In this document: piece after piece, positions 53,682-63,441 of the stretch
How positions within the stretch are numbered: the first letter of the stretch is position 1
How the letters are laid out: each line of letters begins with the position of its first letter
DNA from: a bacterium
GTDB lineage: Bacteria; Hinthialibacterota; Hinthialibacteria; H5-UNCL2
Length of the DNA stretch: 64,000 nucleotides
Assembly: GCA_015075175.1 (NCBI GenBank)
Contig: JABTUV010000010.1
Coordinates: 62,001-126,000 of the forward strand
Reading direction: 5' to 3'
Program-made: the position numbers and the translations under genes
The notes under the pieces: generated by a model
The model's input: only the letters and a program-made list of their open reading frames with translations
Databases searched by the model: none
What the model was told of the DNA's origin: nothing

Positions 53682-54274
53682 GCTTGCAGGGCCGCCTTTC
53701 GTCGGGCTTTGCGGTTCATCTTGCGCGGCAGAGGTCCCGCCAAGTGGGGATGGGGACCGGCGGTAGCGATGTGGAGGGTGTCGGCGGTCTCCTTGCGGCG
53801 CCGCGGCGGCCTTGGGGAGGCGGCGCCGCGCGCGCGGGCGCGCTTCCTGCGCTCCTTCTCCTCCTCCTCCGCCAGCGCCTCCAGGAAGGCGTTGCGGTAG
53901 ATCAGGAACGCTTCCGGCGTGCGGAACTCCAGCTCGTACCCGTAGTCTCCGTCGGTGAACTCGCAGTTGGGCTGCCCATCCTCGCCCAACCCGTAGTCCC
54001 GGCACACCTGCGGCCGCCGGTCGTAGACGCCGCAGCGCCCGTCGGGCTGAAGATACCGGCACTTGTTGGAGATCTGCAAGAACCACTTTCCCTCGTCGAC
54101 GAAGACCATGGTCCCCTCATGGCACAGGAACCAGTAGACCTTGTCCAGTTCCTCCTCGCAGTCGGGCTCGTCGATCTCGAAGGCGAAGTACTTGCAGCAG
54201 GCGGCGTCGCATTGCGGGCAGTAGGTCGCCAGAAGGTCCCAGCCCGTCGGCGGCGGCTCCTTGGTTTTGGGCAT
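53678..54274 (-). CDS. YkgJ-family cysteine cluster protein
   Basis: A 198-residue protein with the YkgJ/CxxCxxCC zinc or iron-chelating pattern: YCPQCDAACCKYFAFEIDEP, then NKCRYLQPDGRCGVYDRRPQ and VCRDYG. Such proteins are of unknown role, but some may be Fe-S or Zn proteins. The C-terminal 60 residues are Arg/Lys-rich (KERRKRARARGAASPRPPRR, NRKARRKAALQA), perhaps nucleic-acid binding. ATG 54274 has GGAGAGG upstream. It overlaps the LOG-family gene by 4 bases, so both are co-expressed. Confidence 0.85.
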   Translation of the reverse strand: MPKTKEPPPTGWDLLATYCPQCDAACCKYFAFEIDEPDCEEELDKVYWFLCHEGTMVFVDEGKWFLQISNKCRYLQPDGRCGVYDRRPQVCRDYGLGEDGQPNCEFTDGDYGYELEFRTPEAFLIYRNAFLEALAEEEEKERRKRARARGAASPRPPRRRKETADTLHIATAGPHPHLAGPLPRKMNRKARRKAALQA

Positions 54275-54424
54275 GGACGGGGCCTCTCCTTGGTTGATAA
54301 TCCGCCAGATTAGACGCAACGGCGCGCGGCGTAAAGTGTGGAATGACGAAGGTGAGCGGCTATGGGTTGCCGTCGGCGCGACGGCCTGATAAACTTATCA
54401 TGGGCGCGAAAGGAGGTTCGCCCG

Positions 54425-55111
54425 ATGAAGGAACCGCTGTTTGATCCGCGCTTGTTCTCCGGCAAGGCGCCGCTGTTCCCGCTGCCGGGGGTGGTGTTGT
54501 ATCCGCAGATGCTTCTGCCCCTCCACGTCTTCGAGCCGCGCTATCGGCGCATGTTGGAGGTGGCGCTGGCGGGAGAACGGCTGATCGGGGTGGTACAGAT
54601 CAAAGAGACGCCCGAGGAGACGCCCGAGGAGGCGCCGCCCCAGCAGCCGGAGATCTTCTCGACCCTGTGCCTGGCGGCCATCCTGCACGTGGAGCGGCTG
54701 CCGGAGGGCGAGAGCAACCTGTGGCTTTTGGGGGTGAGCCGGGCGCGCATCGTACGCGAGCTGGAGCTGGCGGAGCCGTTCCGCGCCGCCGAGCTGGAAC
54801 TGGCGCCGGATGAAAACCCCCTCGACGAGGCCTCACGCCACGCGCTGGAAAGCCGCCTGGTGGCCTCCTGCCAGATGGCTCTGGCCGATCAGCCGGACGC
54901 CGACGACATCCTCAAGCGCATCCTGTCCAGTACCGCGGAGCTGTCCGGTCTCTGCAACGCCATCGCCGCCTGCCTGCCCATGGAGGCGAGTCTACGGCAG
55001 GCGATCCTGGAGACGACGGACGTGCGCTTGCGGGCTTATCGGGTACTGGAGTGGTTGCGCCGCCAACTGGGCGCCAAGGGCGCGGAACCCCTTCCCTGGA
55101 GCGCGAACTGA
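54425..55111 (+). CDS. LON peptidase N-terminal (substrate-binding) domain protein
   Basis: A 228-residue stand-alone LON-substrate-binding domain: PLFPLPGVVLYPQMLLPLHV, FEPRYRRMLEVALAGERLIG, VVQIKETPEE, then VERLPEGESNLWLLGVSRAR and a helical second half. There is no ATPase or protease domain, which is usual for this bacterial group (COG2802). It may recruit substrates to Lon or another protease. AGGAGG is 8 bases before ATG 54425. Divergent from the YkgJ/LOG pair. Confidence 0.88.
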   Translation: MKEPLFDPRLFSGKAPLFPLPGVVLYPQMLLPLHVFEPRYRRMLEVALAGERLIGVVQIKETPEETPEEAPPQQPEIFSTLCLAAILHVERLPEGESNLWLLGVSRARIVRELELAEPFRAAELELAPDENPLDEASRHALESRLVASCQMALADQPDADDILKRILSSTAELSGLCNAIAACLPMEASLRQAILETTDVRLRAYRVLEWLRRQLGAKGAEPLPWSAN

Positions 55112-55133
55112 ATCGGCTGACGGCCGGACGCCG

Positions 55134-55352
55134 TTACTCGAACAAGCGCCGAACTTCCTCGCGCCGATCCACCCACGAGCGGCGGTCATCGCCCCCGCGA
55201 CGGTTGCGGCCGCCTGGGGGCGTGTAGTTGTGGCGGCGGCGTTCCTCGTAGCTGCGCCGCTCGGCCACGCGACGCTCCAGCTCGGGCCGGGACTGGTCCA
55301 GCGGTTCTTCTCCGGCGGCCCTCACGCTCGGTTCCAACCCATGCTCCAACAT
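55134..55352 (-). CDS. Small Arg/Glu-rich hypothetical protein
   Basis: A 72-residue protein with heavily charged sequence: DQSRPELERRVAERRSYEER, RRHNYTPPGGRNRRGGDDRR and SWVDRREEVRRLFE. GGAGG precedes ATG 55352. I recognise no family. The RRGGDDRR block recalls nucleic-acid-binding disordered tails. The good ribosome-binding site is the main support for its being real. Confidence 0.5.
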   Translation of the reverse strand: MLEHGLEPSVRAAGEEPLDQSRPELERRVAERRSYEERRRHNYTPPGGRNRRGGDDRRSWVDRREEVRRLFE

Positions 55353-55797
55353 GACTCCCTCCTCGGAAAAAAAATCGGAGAAGCGGTGGTTGTTAAGCAG
55401 GTGCAGGGCAGTCCACCGGGGCGCAAGCGACTGCGCCGCGACTTCTCCCCCCGGAAGCCGACCACCGCGATGGCAGGCAGATGGGGATGCGGTCGGGCAG
55501 GACATCATAAGTGGGCGAGGCAGCGGCGTCAATGTAGAAACATGCCGCGACTGCGTCTCAACATGCCGCGAGTGGTCTCCTCGTAACGGAGACCTTGGGT
55601 CGTCGTTCCCGGCGGCGTCCCGCCGCCGGGCGGGGGGCAGAGTGTCGGCAGGATGCCGACACGATCGGCGACAAGATGTCGCCGCTACGGGAAAGAAAAT
55701 GCGGGACTTAGCCGGCCGTTTTTCGTATCATAACAACCAGTAACACCTGACCGCGTCTGATACGTCTATATTGGTAAACCCCAGGGAGGCCGTCCCC
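55353..55797. repeat. Gene-free stretch with hairpin repeat family A, copy 5
   Basis: About 445 bp. At 55640-55689: GTGTCGGCAGGATGCCGACA and CGGCGACAAGATGTCGCCGC, two hairpins of family A. A short direct repeat, AACATGCCGCGA, is at about 55548 and 55569. A promoter for the downstream operon is expected here but is not clear. Confidence 0.6.
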
Positions 55798-57102
55798 ATG
55801 GTCCCCGCATCGTCCCACCGCGAGCTCATGCGCCTGGTCGCGCCGCTCGGCCGACGCGTCAATCTGGCCGTGTGGCTCAACCAGGCCCTCTTCGGCGTGG
55901 CGCTCTCGCTGGGGCTGTACGCCGTCGCCTTGATCCTGCTGAAGGTTCTTCGTCCACAGTGGACGGATTGGAGCCTCCTGGCCTTGACGCTCCTGCCGGC
56001 AAGCATGGTCTGGGCGGTCTGGAGCGCCCGGCGGCGCGGCTGGTTTTTCGCCGCCGGCGACCTGGTCGAGGTGCTGGACCATCTCTACAAGAATGACGGC
56101 GCCGTCACCAGCGCGTTCGAGCGGCCCGAGCTTCTGCCTTCGCCCGGTTTCTTTCAGCGCGTCGCCGAGGCGACCGAGACGCGGCGGCCCCGGCTGGACG
56201 TCCTGCACTATGTCCGGCGGCTCCTGCCGGTCCTCGTGCTGACCGTGGTCAGCCTGGTTGTGCCCGCCCGCCCGCCGGCGGAGGCGCCCCAGTCGCTGCG
56301 CGTGCTGACGACCCTGGCGCAACCCGTGCTGGAGAAGCTCGAGCAATTCGAGGACATCCTGCCGGAAGACGAGGCGGAGCAACTGCGGCGGGAACTGGAA
56401 CAGTTGGGCCAGTCGCCGGAGGGCATTTCGCGCGAGAAGTGGGAGGCGCTGGAGGAGATGCGCGAGCGGGTGGATGAGGCCGTGGCGCAGAGCCGGCAGA
56501 GCCTGGCCGGGTTGGCCGGCGGCTTGCGAGGCTGGCCGGAGCTGGCCGGCCAGCCATCCGCCGTCCGGCTCCGGCAGGCGGACGCCAACCTCTCGGCCTC
56601 CTGGACCAGGCTCAACGAGGCCGCCCGCGACCCCAAGCGCCCCATGTCCTCGCAGTTGCGCAAGGAAATCTGCGACAACCTGGGACGCCTTCAGCCCGGC
56701 CAGCCGATCACGCTGGAGACGATGGAGCGACTTCAGGAGCTCTGCCAGGAGCTGTCGGAGTGCCTGGGCGAGGGCGAAAGCGAAGGTTGTGAATCAGGCG
56801 AGGGCGTCGGGCGCGGCGGGATCGATCGCGGCCGCGGCGATGCGCCGCTTGTCCTGGGCGACGAAAAGGCGCTGCCCGACGGCCGATATGAAGAAAGCGA
56901 GCTCTTCAATCGCTACCTGGACCCCGCGGATCTCGTCGACTTGGGCATCACGCCGGTGGAACCCAAACCCGATCCGGGCGCGTTCAGCCCGGGCGTGGTG
57001 CGGCAGTTCGACAAGGAACAAGGCTCGGGCGTCTCGCGCACGCGCATCTCGCCCGGCCGGCGTGACGCCATCTCCAAGTACTTCGCCCAACCGGAGGAAT
57101 GA
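55798..57102 (+). CDS. Membrane protein heading the MoxR/DUF58 operon
   Basis: A 434-residue protein with two N-terminal membrane segments (ALFGVALSLGLYAVALILLK; LLALTLLPASMVWAVWSARR), a third near residue 145 (LLPVLVLTVVSLVVPARPP), then a long helical coiled-coil region (LEKLEQFEDILPEDEAEQLR, REKWEALEEMRERVDEAVAQ). The C-terminal tail is Gly/Asp/Glu-rich and ends SGVSRTRISPGRRDAISKYF. I do not recognise a family; the layout recalls DUF4175-like scaffold proteins in MoxR operons. GGGAGG precedes ATG 55798, and the stop overlaps the MoxR start. Confidence 0.75.
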   Translation: MVPASSHRELMRLVAPLGRRVNLAVWLNQALFGVALSLGLYAVALILLKVLRPQWTDWSLLALTLLPASMVWAVWSARRRGWFFAAGDLVEVLDHLYKNDGAVTSAFERPELLPSPGFFQRVAEATETRRPRLDVLHYVRRLLPVLVLTVVSLVVPARPPAEAPQSLRVLTTLAQPVLEKLEQFEDILPEDEAEQLRRELEQLGQSPEGISREKWEALEEMRERVDEAVAQSRQSLAGLAGGLRGWPELAGQPSAVRLRQADANLSASWTRLNEAARDPKRPMSSQLRKEICDNLGRLQPGQPITLETMERLQELCQELSECLGEGESEGCESGEGVGRGGIDRGRGDAPLVLGDEKALPDGRYEESELFNRYLDPADLVDLGITPVEPKPDPGAFSPGVVRQFDKEQGSGVSRTRISPGRRDAISKYFAQPEE

Positions 57103-58124
57103 TGCAGGCCCCCGCGCCCATCCAGGATCGCATCGCCGCGCTCTCGCCCAAGTTGCAGGAGCTTCTCGCCGGCCTCAACCAGGTCCTTTTGGGCCAGGAG
57201 GAGCTGACGCGGCAACTGGTCGTCGGCATCCTGGCCGGCGGCCATATTCTCTTGGAGGGGCTGCCGGGCCTGGGCAAGACCGAGCTGGTCAAGGGCTTGG
57301 CCCGGCTCTGCCGCATCGCCGGCAGCCGCGTGCAGTTCACGCCCGACCTTCTGCCCAGCGACATTACCGGCAGCTTCCTTCTGCAACAGACCGACGACGG
57401 GCGGCAGTTCGTCTTTCAACAGGGTCCCATCTTTACCAATATTCTTCTCGCGGACGAGATCAACCGCGCCTCGCCCAAAACCCAGTCGGCGCTCCTGGAG
57501 GGCATGGCGGAGCGCAGCGTGACGGTGATGGGCGAAACCCACCGGCTGCCGCATCCCTTCTTTGTCGTGGCCACGCAGAACCCGATCGAGCTGGAGGGGA
57601 CGTATCCCCTGCCGGAGGCGCAGGTGGATCGGTTTCTGTTCAAGATCGGGATCGGGCGGCCCGGCGAGCGGGTGCTGGCGGAGATCGTGCGCAACCGCGT
57701 GACGGGGGCGCCGCCGGAGCTGGCGCCGGTACTTGAGGCGTCGGAGTTGTGCGAGACCATCGCGCTGGCGCGGGAGATTCACGTCTCTGAGCCGGTCGCG
57801 GCCTACATCGCGCGGTTGGTGGAAGCCAGCCATCCGGACAGCCCGACGGCGCCGGAGAAGGTGCGGCGTTACGTGCGCTACGGGTGCAGTCCGCGGGCGG
57901 CGATTGCGCTGGGGGCGGCGGCGCGGGCGCGCGCTCTCCTCTCAGGCCAATCCCAGGCCGGTTTTGACGGCGTGGCCGCGCTGGTCCATCCCGTTATGAA
58001 CCATCGCATCATTCTGGATTACACCGCCCGCATCGACGGCGTGTCGGTGGAGGCGGTTCTCTCCGAGCTCGTATCCAGCGTGGACCAGTACGGCAAACCG
58101 CTGCCCGCGGGGGTCAAGTCGTGA
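57099..58124 (+). CDS. moxR: MoxR-family AAA+ ATPase
   Basis: A 341-residue AAA+ chaperone-like ATPase. Walker A EGLPGLGKTELVKG, Walker B ILLADEINRASPKTQSALLE, sensor 1 FFVVATQNPIELEGTYPLPE, arginine-finger region QVDRFLFKIGIG, and a C-terminal lid (GCSPRAAIALGAAARARALL). MoxR ATPases act with VWA or DUF58 proteins to mature metal enzymes or support envelope stress responses. Overlapped at both ends by its neighbours (ATGA before, GTGA after), so it is in one operon with a DUF58 gene lying further down. Confidence 0.93.
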   Translation: MMQAPAPIQDRIAALSPKLQELLAGLNQVLLGQEELTRQLVVGILAGGHILLEGLPGLGKTELVKGLARLCRIAGSRVQFTPDLLPSDITGSFLLQQTDDGRQFVFQQGPIFTNILLADEINRASPKTQSALLEGMAERSVTVMGETHRLPHPFFVVATQNPIELEGTYPLPEAQVDRFLFKIGIGRPGERVLAEIVRNRVTGAPPELAPVLEASELCETIALAREIHVSEPVAAYIARLVEASHPDSPTAPEKVRRYVRYGCSPRAAIALGAAARARALLSGQSQAGFDGVAALVHPVMNHRIILDYTARIDGVSVEAVLSELVSSVDQYGKPLPAGVKS

Positions 58125-59755
58125 GGCCGGCCGCGCTCGCCCTCTCCGCGCTGCTTGCGGTTGCAGGGGCTTTCGCCGATCCGCCCCAGGTCGGCAAGGC
58201 CGGCCTCTTCGGCCACAGCGGGTCGACCTATACCTGGCTGCGCTTTGAAGTCGTCAATCCGGGTCTGTCGCCGGTCGATTTCGACGTGCGCCTGGGAGAG
58301 AGCTATCGCCAGTTCAGCCTGGTGCGCCTGCGCGACCAGCGGCTGGAGGCGGGCGAGCGGCGCTCCTATCAGATTCCCGTGCCCGCTTTTTCCGGAGCCG
58401 GGCCGGTCTCCATCCTGGTTCAGTCCCGCGGCGAGGTCAGTACCGAATGGGCCAACCTTTCCCGCGAGGTCCATTTCCTGCAGATCGCCCCCGTCAAGTC
58501 CTGGGCGACCGAGCAGGAGATGATCGACTTTGCCACCGGCCGCACGTCCGCGGGCCGCTATTCGCGCTACAGCTCCGGCCCCAGCCACGACGTGGCGCAG
58601 GTCGATCCCGTGGACGGGTTGCCCGACAATTGGCTCTGCTACCTGCCGTTTCAGGAGACTTTCATCCTGGAGAGTTCCTGGAATCGCCTGGAGGCGGCGG
58701 AGAGGAACGCGCTCCTGGACTGGGTCGCGGCGGGAGGGAGGCTGGTGGTCTATGGTTCGACCCAGCTGCGGCAGGAAGGCTACCTTCTGGGCGGCATCGT
58801 GCGCCAGCCCGCCAACCCGCTGGCGTCGCCCGGCGACCATCGCGCGCCGACGGGGCTTCCGGTCGAGCTGTTTCGCGGCGCCCGCACCGGCCCCCTGTTC
58901 ACCGACTTCCCCTTTCTTTCGCGGGGCTATGCGGCTCGCTCGGGGGGGCTGCTGCTCTCCACCCTGTTTCTGATCGTGGCCGGGCCGGTCAATTACATCT
59001 ACTGGCGGCGGCGCAACCGCATCCGCATGTTGATGGTGAGTGTGCCCATCCTCTCGCTGGCTTTTTGTCTTCTCATCGGCGTCTTCTTCATCGCCAGCCA
59101 GGGATTCGCGCGTAAGGGCGGCTCGTTTTCGCTCACGCTCATGGACGAGACCGCCGACCACGGCCTCACGTTTTCCCGCCACGCCATGCTCTCCGGCCTC
59201 TATCCCCTGGGCGGATTCGGTTTCGACCCGAAGACCTGCTTCTATCCATTGCAGGAGACCGGCGGCGATTCTTACAGCTTTGATTACAGCCGGGGGCATC
59301 GGTTGGAGTCGGGGCTGTTCAAGCCGTCGGTCAACTTCCATTACTTCACCGCCGTGCCCTTTCGCAGCCGCGAGCACCTGGTTTACAATGCGGCGGAGGG
59401 GAGCATCACCAACGGATACGAGCTGGGACTGGAGAAGCTGCTCTTGCGCGACGGCGGTCGCTATCTGTGGGCGGATCGCGTGCCTTCGGGCGGGACGGTC
59501 CGGTTGACGGAGCTGTCGCCTGGCGTCGAGATGGGCTGGCCGGCGCCGTTTACCGGGCGGGTCCTCTCGGAGCCGGAACTGCGTTACTGGAACCACTTCG
59601 GCAATCTGTGGCGGCCCATGATCGACGGGAGCGCGGGGCCGGCGTTCATGGCGCGGCTGGCGGGCAGCCCGCGGGGGTTGGAGCAGGGCGCCTCCATCCG
59701 CTCGGGGGCGCAGTGCAACGTGATCATGGGGTTGCTGGAGACGGGTACGCCGTAA
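58121..59755 (+). CDS. Secreted/membrane protein of the MoxR operon
   Basis: A 544-residue protein. It starts at GTG 58121, overlapping the MoxR stop (GTGA), with a signal peptide (RPAALALSALLAVAGAFADP). The external part begins with an immunoglobulin-like beta domain (YTWLRFEVVNPGLSPVDFDV, SYQIPVPAFSGAGPVSILVQ), then a flavodoxin-like segment (ALLDWVAAGGRLVVYGSTQL). Two membrane spans follow at about residues 285-325 (LLLSTLFLIVAGPVNYIYW; SVPILSLAFCLLIGVFFIAS), and a second external beta-rich domain. This layout matches the large membrane proteins that accompany MoxR/DUF58/ABC genes in related lineages. Confidence 0.75.
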   Translation: MRPAALALSALLAVAGAFADPPQVGKAGLFGHSGSTYTWLRFEVVNPGLSPVDFDVRLGESYRQFSLVRLRDQRLEAGERRSYQIPVPAFSGAGPVSILVQSRGEVSTEWANLSREVHFLQIAPVKSWATEQEMIDFATGRTSAGRYSRYSSGPSHDVAQVDPVDGLPDNWLCYLPFQETFILESSWNRLEAAERNALLDWVAAGGRLVVYGSTQLRQEGYLLGGIVRQPANPLASPGDHRAPTGLPVELFRGARTGPLFTDFPFLSRGYAARSGGLLLSTLFLIVAGPVNYIYWRRRNRIRMLMVSVPILSLAFCLLIGVFFIASQGFARKGGSFSLTLMDETADHGLTFSRHAMLSGLYPLGGFGFDPKTCFYPLQETGGDSYSFDYSRGHRLESGLFKPSVNFHYFTAVPFRSREHLVYNAAEGSITNGYELGLEKLLLRDGGRYLWADRVPSGGTVRLTELSPGVEMGWPAPFTGRVLSEPELRYWNHFGNLWRPMIDGSAGPAFMARLAGSPRGLEQGASIRSGAQCNVIMGLLETGTP

Positions 59756-59774
59756 GGCGCGGCGCGGGCGGTGG

Positions 59775-60610
59775 CAAGCCGCCGTGCCTCTCGATACGGC
59801 CGCAGACGGCCTACTCGAGGACACGGCTTGGGTTTTCGCCTGTCGCGACTCGAGGACACGGCTTGGGTTATCGCCTGGCGCGACTCGAGGACACGGTTTG
59901 GGTTTTCGAGTTCTGGAGTCATCCGCGCGAAAAGAAAACCCGAGTTCTCGAGTAGTCCGCGACAGCGGACGTATCGAGAGAACGGCATGAGAGCGGACAT
60001 GGCGCGTGCAAGCCGCCGTGCCTCTCGATACGGCCGCAGACGGCCTACTCGAGGACACGGCTCGGGTTATCGCCTGTCGCGACTCGAGGACACGGGTTGG
60101 GTTTTCGAGTTCTGGGTCGTCCGCGCGAAAGAACCGAGTTCTCGAGTAGTCCGCGACAGCGGACGTATCGAAGAACGGCATGAGAGCGGACATGGCGCGT
60201 GCAAGCCGCCGTGCCTCTCGATACGGCCGCAGACGGCCTACTCGAGGACACGGCTTGGGTTATCGCCTGTCGCGACTCGAGGACACGGCTCGGGTTATCG
60301 CCTGTCGCGACTCGAAGACACGGCTCGGGTTTTCGAGTTCTGGAGTCGTCCGCGCGAAAAGAAAACCCGAGTTCTCGAGTAGTCCGCGACAGCGGCGTAT
60401 CGAAGAACGGCATGAGAGCGGACATGGCGCGTGCAAGCCGCCGTGCCTCTCGATACGGCCGCAGACGGCCTACTCGAGGACATGGCTCGGGTTATCGCCT
60501 GTCGCGACTCGAGGACACGGTTTGGGTTTTCGCCTGTCGCGACTCGAGGACACGGCCTGGGTTATCGCCTGTCGCGACTCGAGGACACGGCTCAAGTTTT
60601 CGCATTCAAG
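59775..60610. repeat. CTCGATACGG element family B, tandem higher-order array with 35-bp units
   Basis: Four copies starting near 59775, 60009, 60202 and 60434. Each begins AAGCCGCCGTGCCTCTCGAT and ACGGCCGCAGACGGCC, then tandem 35-bp units (ACTCGAGGACACGGCTTGGG plus TTATCGCCTGTCGCG): 3, 2, 3 and 4 units. The first three copies close with the inverse GAGTTCTCGAGTAGTCCGCG and CGTATCGA. The fourth lacks that end. The array separates the operon's membrane protein from its ABC ATPase gene. Confidence 0.88.
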
Positions 60611-60688
60611 GCTGCCAAGCGGCTGAGTGTTCATATCGACACGTACCTGAAGCGGATTGATTCAGGCGGCCGTGAAGGGCTGAAAGTC

Positions 60689-61621
60689 ATGTTGAAAGTC
60701 GAGCATCTGACCAAGGACTTCGACAGGTTGCGGGCGGTCGACGATCTCTCGTTCGAGCTGCCGGCGGGGCGCATCTGCGGCTTCGTGGGTCCCAACGGCG
60801 CCGGCAAGACCACCACCATGCGCATCATCGCCACCCTGGAGGAGGCGACCGGGGGCGAGGTGTGGGTGGACGGGCTGTCGGTGCATCACGAGCCCTACGC
60901 CATCCGGCGCAAGCTCGGCTTCATGCCCGACCACTACGGCGCCTATCCCGGCCTGACGGTGCGCGACTATCTGGAGTTCTACGCGCGCGCCTACGAGCTA
61001 CCGGCGGCGGGCCGCAGTCGCCGCGTGGATCAGATCATGGAGTTCACCGGGTTGGACCGGATTCCCGCCAAGACGGTGGAGACGCTCTCCAAGGGCATGC
61101 GGCAGCGGCTCAACCTGGGCCGCGCGCTCATCAACGATCCGCTGCTCCTGGTCCTGGACGAGCCGGCGGCCGGCCTGGACCCCCGCGCCCGCGTCGAACT
61201 GCGCTATCTCGTGAAAGAACTGGCCCGCATGGGCAAGACCATCTTCATCAGCTCGCACATCCTGACGGAGCTGTCGGAAATCTGCGATCATCTTCTCATC
61301 ATCGACCACGGGCGGCAGGTGCGATTCGGCAGCTTCGAGGAGATTGCCCGGGGCCTCTGCAACGCCCAGGAGATTCTTGTGCGCCTCTTGTCGCCGGAGG
61401 CCGCGCCCGTGCTGGAGCGGTTCCTCCTGGAGCGCGTCGGCATCCACCACGTGGCGCCGCATGAAAACGGCACGCTCAGCTCAGTATGACGCCGGGCCGG
61501 GCGTGCCGGCGCTGCTGCGCAGATTCTCAATGCGGGTCTGCCCGTCGTCGAGTTCCGGCCTCAGACGATCACCATGGAGGAGGTGTTTATTCAGATAACT
61601 CAGGGCGAATTCTCGGTTTGA
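60689..61621 (+). CDS. ABC transporter ATPase of the MoxR operon (C-terminus frameshifted)
   Basis: An exporter-type ATPase: Walker A GPNGAGKTTTMR, Q-loop MPDHYGAYPGLTV, signature LSKGMRQRLNLG, Walker B LLVLDEPAAGLDP, H-loop ISSHILTELSEICD. The frame is open to 61489, but homologues continue. The other frame reads AAAQILNAGLPVVEFRPQTI and TMEEVFIQITQGEFSV to a stop at 61621, the expected ABC-2 ATPase end. So one base is lost or gained between 61465 and 61530. ATG 60689 is where family similarity begins. Its partner permease starts 65 bases downstream. Confidence 0.88.
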
Positions 61622-61685
61622 ACGATTACGAGCACGATTAGGATTACGATCAAGATTACGAATAAGATTGGGAGATGGAGCGGTG

Positions 61686-63284
61686 ATGAGGGTAGTCTCG
61701 ATTTTTCGCGACAACGCGATGTTTTACAAAGACCTCACGCAATGGCTGCGCAACCAGACCTTTCTGGGCCTGTTCATCCTGCTCCTGTGCCTTGCCTGGG
61801 CGGCTTCGGCGTTCATCACGCTCCTGCCCATCGAGTCGGGCAAGGGCGGGCCGGTCCTGTTCGGGCTGCTTTGGGGAGGACTCCTGCTTTTCACCCTCGT
61901 CATCCTCTTTCAGGGTTACGGCCTTTCCGCGCGCGAGTTTTTCACCCGCACCTTCGAGCTCTACGAGCTCTCCGGCATGTCGCTGGAGCGCATGATCCTG
62001 GGCAAGACCTGGTCGCTGCTGGCGCAGTTTCTCTTCGGCTTCTCCTGCGTGGTACCCTTCATGTTCTTCGCCTTCCTCCTGGGTGGAATCGACTTCTACG
62101 ACATCGTGATGGCGGTCCTCGTTTCGCTCGTGGCGGTGGTACCGGTGTTTCTTGCGACCATTCTGGCGGCGGTGAGCGCCAAGATGCGCTCGATGGGCGT
62201 CGTGGGGCGCGTGATCCTGGGACTGGTCCTGCTGTACGTGCTGGGCCAGCTCTTTTTCGGCGTGTTCGCGTTTTTCGCCTTCGGCGGCGGAACGCTGTTC
62301 TCGGGATGGGGGTCCTTCATCAAGCAGCTGGTCGCGCTGGAGGGGAGCGCGTGGATGGGACTGGCGACCTTCCTCGTGTTCTACGCGCAGGGGTGCCTCC
62401 TGCTCTTTTATCTCGCCTGCAACGCAATTGCGCCGAGCACCGATACGCACGAGATGCCGGTCAAGCTGCTGGTGGCCACGCTGACGCTCTCCTGGACGGC
62501 GTTTCTGGGCTGGGACTTCGTGATGGACCCGGACTTCGACACGCTGACGGTGATGGCGTTCTCGCTCTACATCATCCTCCTGCTACTGGGCATCAGCGGG
62601 TACTATCATCGCACGCGCTCGCCGGTGATGGCGGAGGACCGGCGGGCGCGCGCGCGGCGGCCCTTTGCGCCTGCGGCGCATACGCAGTTTGCACCCAACG
62701 CCTTTGGCACCCTGCGGACCATGGTCGGCTTGTGGCTGGTTGCGGTCGCCTGTCTCGTGCTGCTTACCAGCGGCCTCGTGGACATCGGCTCGGGCGGCAG
62801 GATGGAGGACGCCATCCGCGTCTTTTCCTACCCGCTGCAGGCGCCGTATTTCCTGGCGGCGCCGGCCGCTCTTTTTTACCTGGCGCCCGCGTTTCGCCGC
62901 AACCCGCGCAAACTGCGCGCCCTCGTGGTCGTCTGGTGGGTCGGCGCGGGACTATTGGCGACCATTTTCTACGTCATCGCCGCAGAGAGTCCCTTGGAGA
63001 TGCCGGGCGCCGAACCGGTCTCCGTGGTCCTGGGCGCGCTGGCCTCGCCCATCTCCGCCGCCGCCGTGGGCCACGATGCGGCCTCGCGGCTGTATTTCAT
63101 CCTGCCCGCCGTGCGCATGTTGCTGGGGGTCGTGGGACTGGGGCTGTGCTGGGCGATGCTCTGGCATCGCGCGCTGGAGGAGACGCGCGCGCGCAACCAC
63201 GCCACGCCCGCCGCGGCGACCCCTGCCCCGCAACCCGACGGCCTCTCCTCCGAACCGCTGGCGGCGGTGGAGAAGAAAGAATGA
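61686..63284 (+). CDS. ABC-2-type permease of the MoxR operon
   Basis: A 532-residue membrane protein with about 12 spans (LGLFILLLCLAWAASAFITL, VLFGLLWGGLLLFTLVILFQ, LLAQFLFGFSCVVPFMFFAF, VVGRVILGLVLLYVLGQLFF, FYVIAAESP and others). It pairs with the ATPase immediately upstream; the start MRVVSIFRDNAMFYKDLTQW is the usual ABC-2 permease amphipathic beginning. GGAG lies 5 bases before ATG 61686. The gap before it has short GATTACGA-type repeats. It probably exports an envelope component whose processing involves MoxR/DUF58. Confidence 0.82.
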   Translation: MRVVSIFRDNAMFYKDLTQWLRNQTFLGLFILLLCLAWAASAFITLLPIESGKGGPVLFGLLWGGLLLFTLVILFQGYGLSAREFFTRTFELYELSGMSLERMILGKTWSLLAQFLFGFSCVVPFMFFAFLLGGIDFYDIVMAVLVSLVAVVPVFLATILAAVSAKMRSMGVVGRVILGLVLLYVLGQLFFGVFAFFAFGGGTLFSGWGSFIKQLVALEGSAWMGLATFLVFYAQGCLLLFYLACNAIAPSTDTHEMPVKLLVATLTLSWTAFLGWDFVMDPDFDTLTVMAFSLYIILLLLGISGYYHRTRSPVMAEDRRARARRPFAPAAHTQFAPNAFGTLRTMVGLWLVAVACLVLLTSGLVDIGSGGRMEDAIRVFSYPLQAPYFLAAPAALFYLAPAFRRNPRKLRALVVVWWVGAGLLATIFYVIAAESPLEMPGAEPVSVVLGALASPISAAAVGHDAASRLYFILPAVRMLLGVVGLGLCWAMLWHRALEETRARNHATPAAATPAPQPDGLSSEPLAAVEKKE

Positions 63285-63320
63285 CGCGGCGATACGCGTG
63301 GAGATTACGATGAAAGAAGA

Positions 63321-63427
63321 ATCCGAGTCCCTGAGGAGCGGCCCGCTGCAGGTTGCCGCAACGTGCGATGGCCTTCTCCGGGCCGCGTATCGAAGGGCGA
63401 CGCCGCGCTCCAATGTCTCTTGACACG
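63321..63427. repeat. CTCGATACGG element family B, diverged copy
   Basis: ATCCGAGTCCCTGAGGAGCG on the left and GGGCCGCGTATCGAAGGGCG on the right, in inverse orientation to most copies. It lies just before the DUF58 gene. Confidence 0.5.
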
Positions 63428-63441
63428 GCGTTGATGCAACC

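Noticed and set aside
59775-60610. Possible CRISPR array
   Set aside because: The 35-bp units are directly adjacent with no unique spacers, and no cas genes are present.
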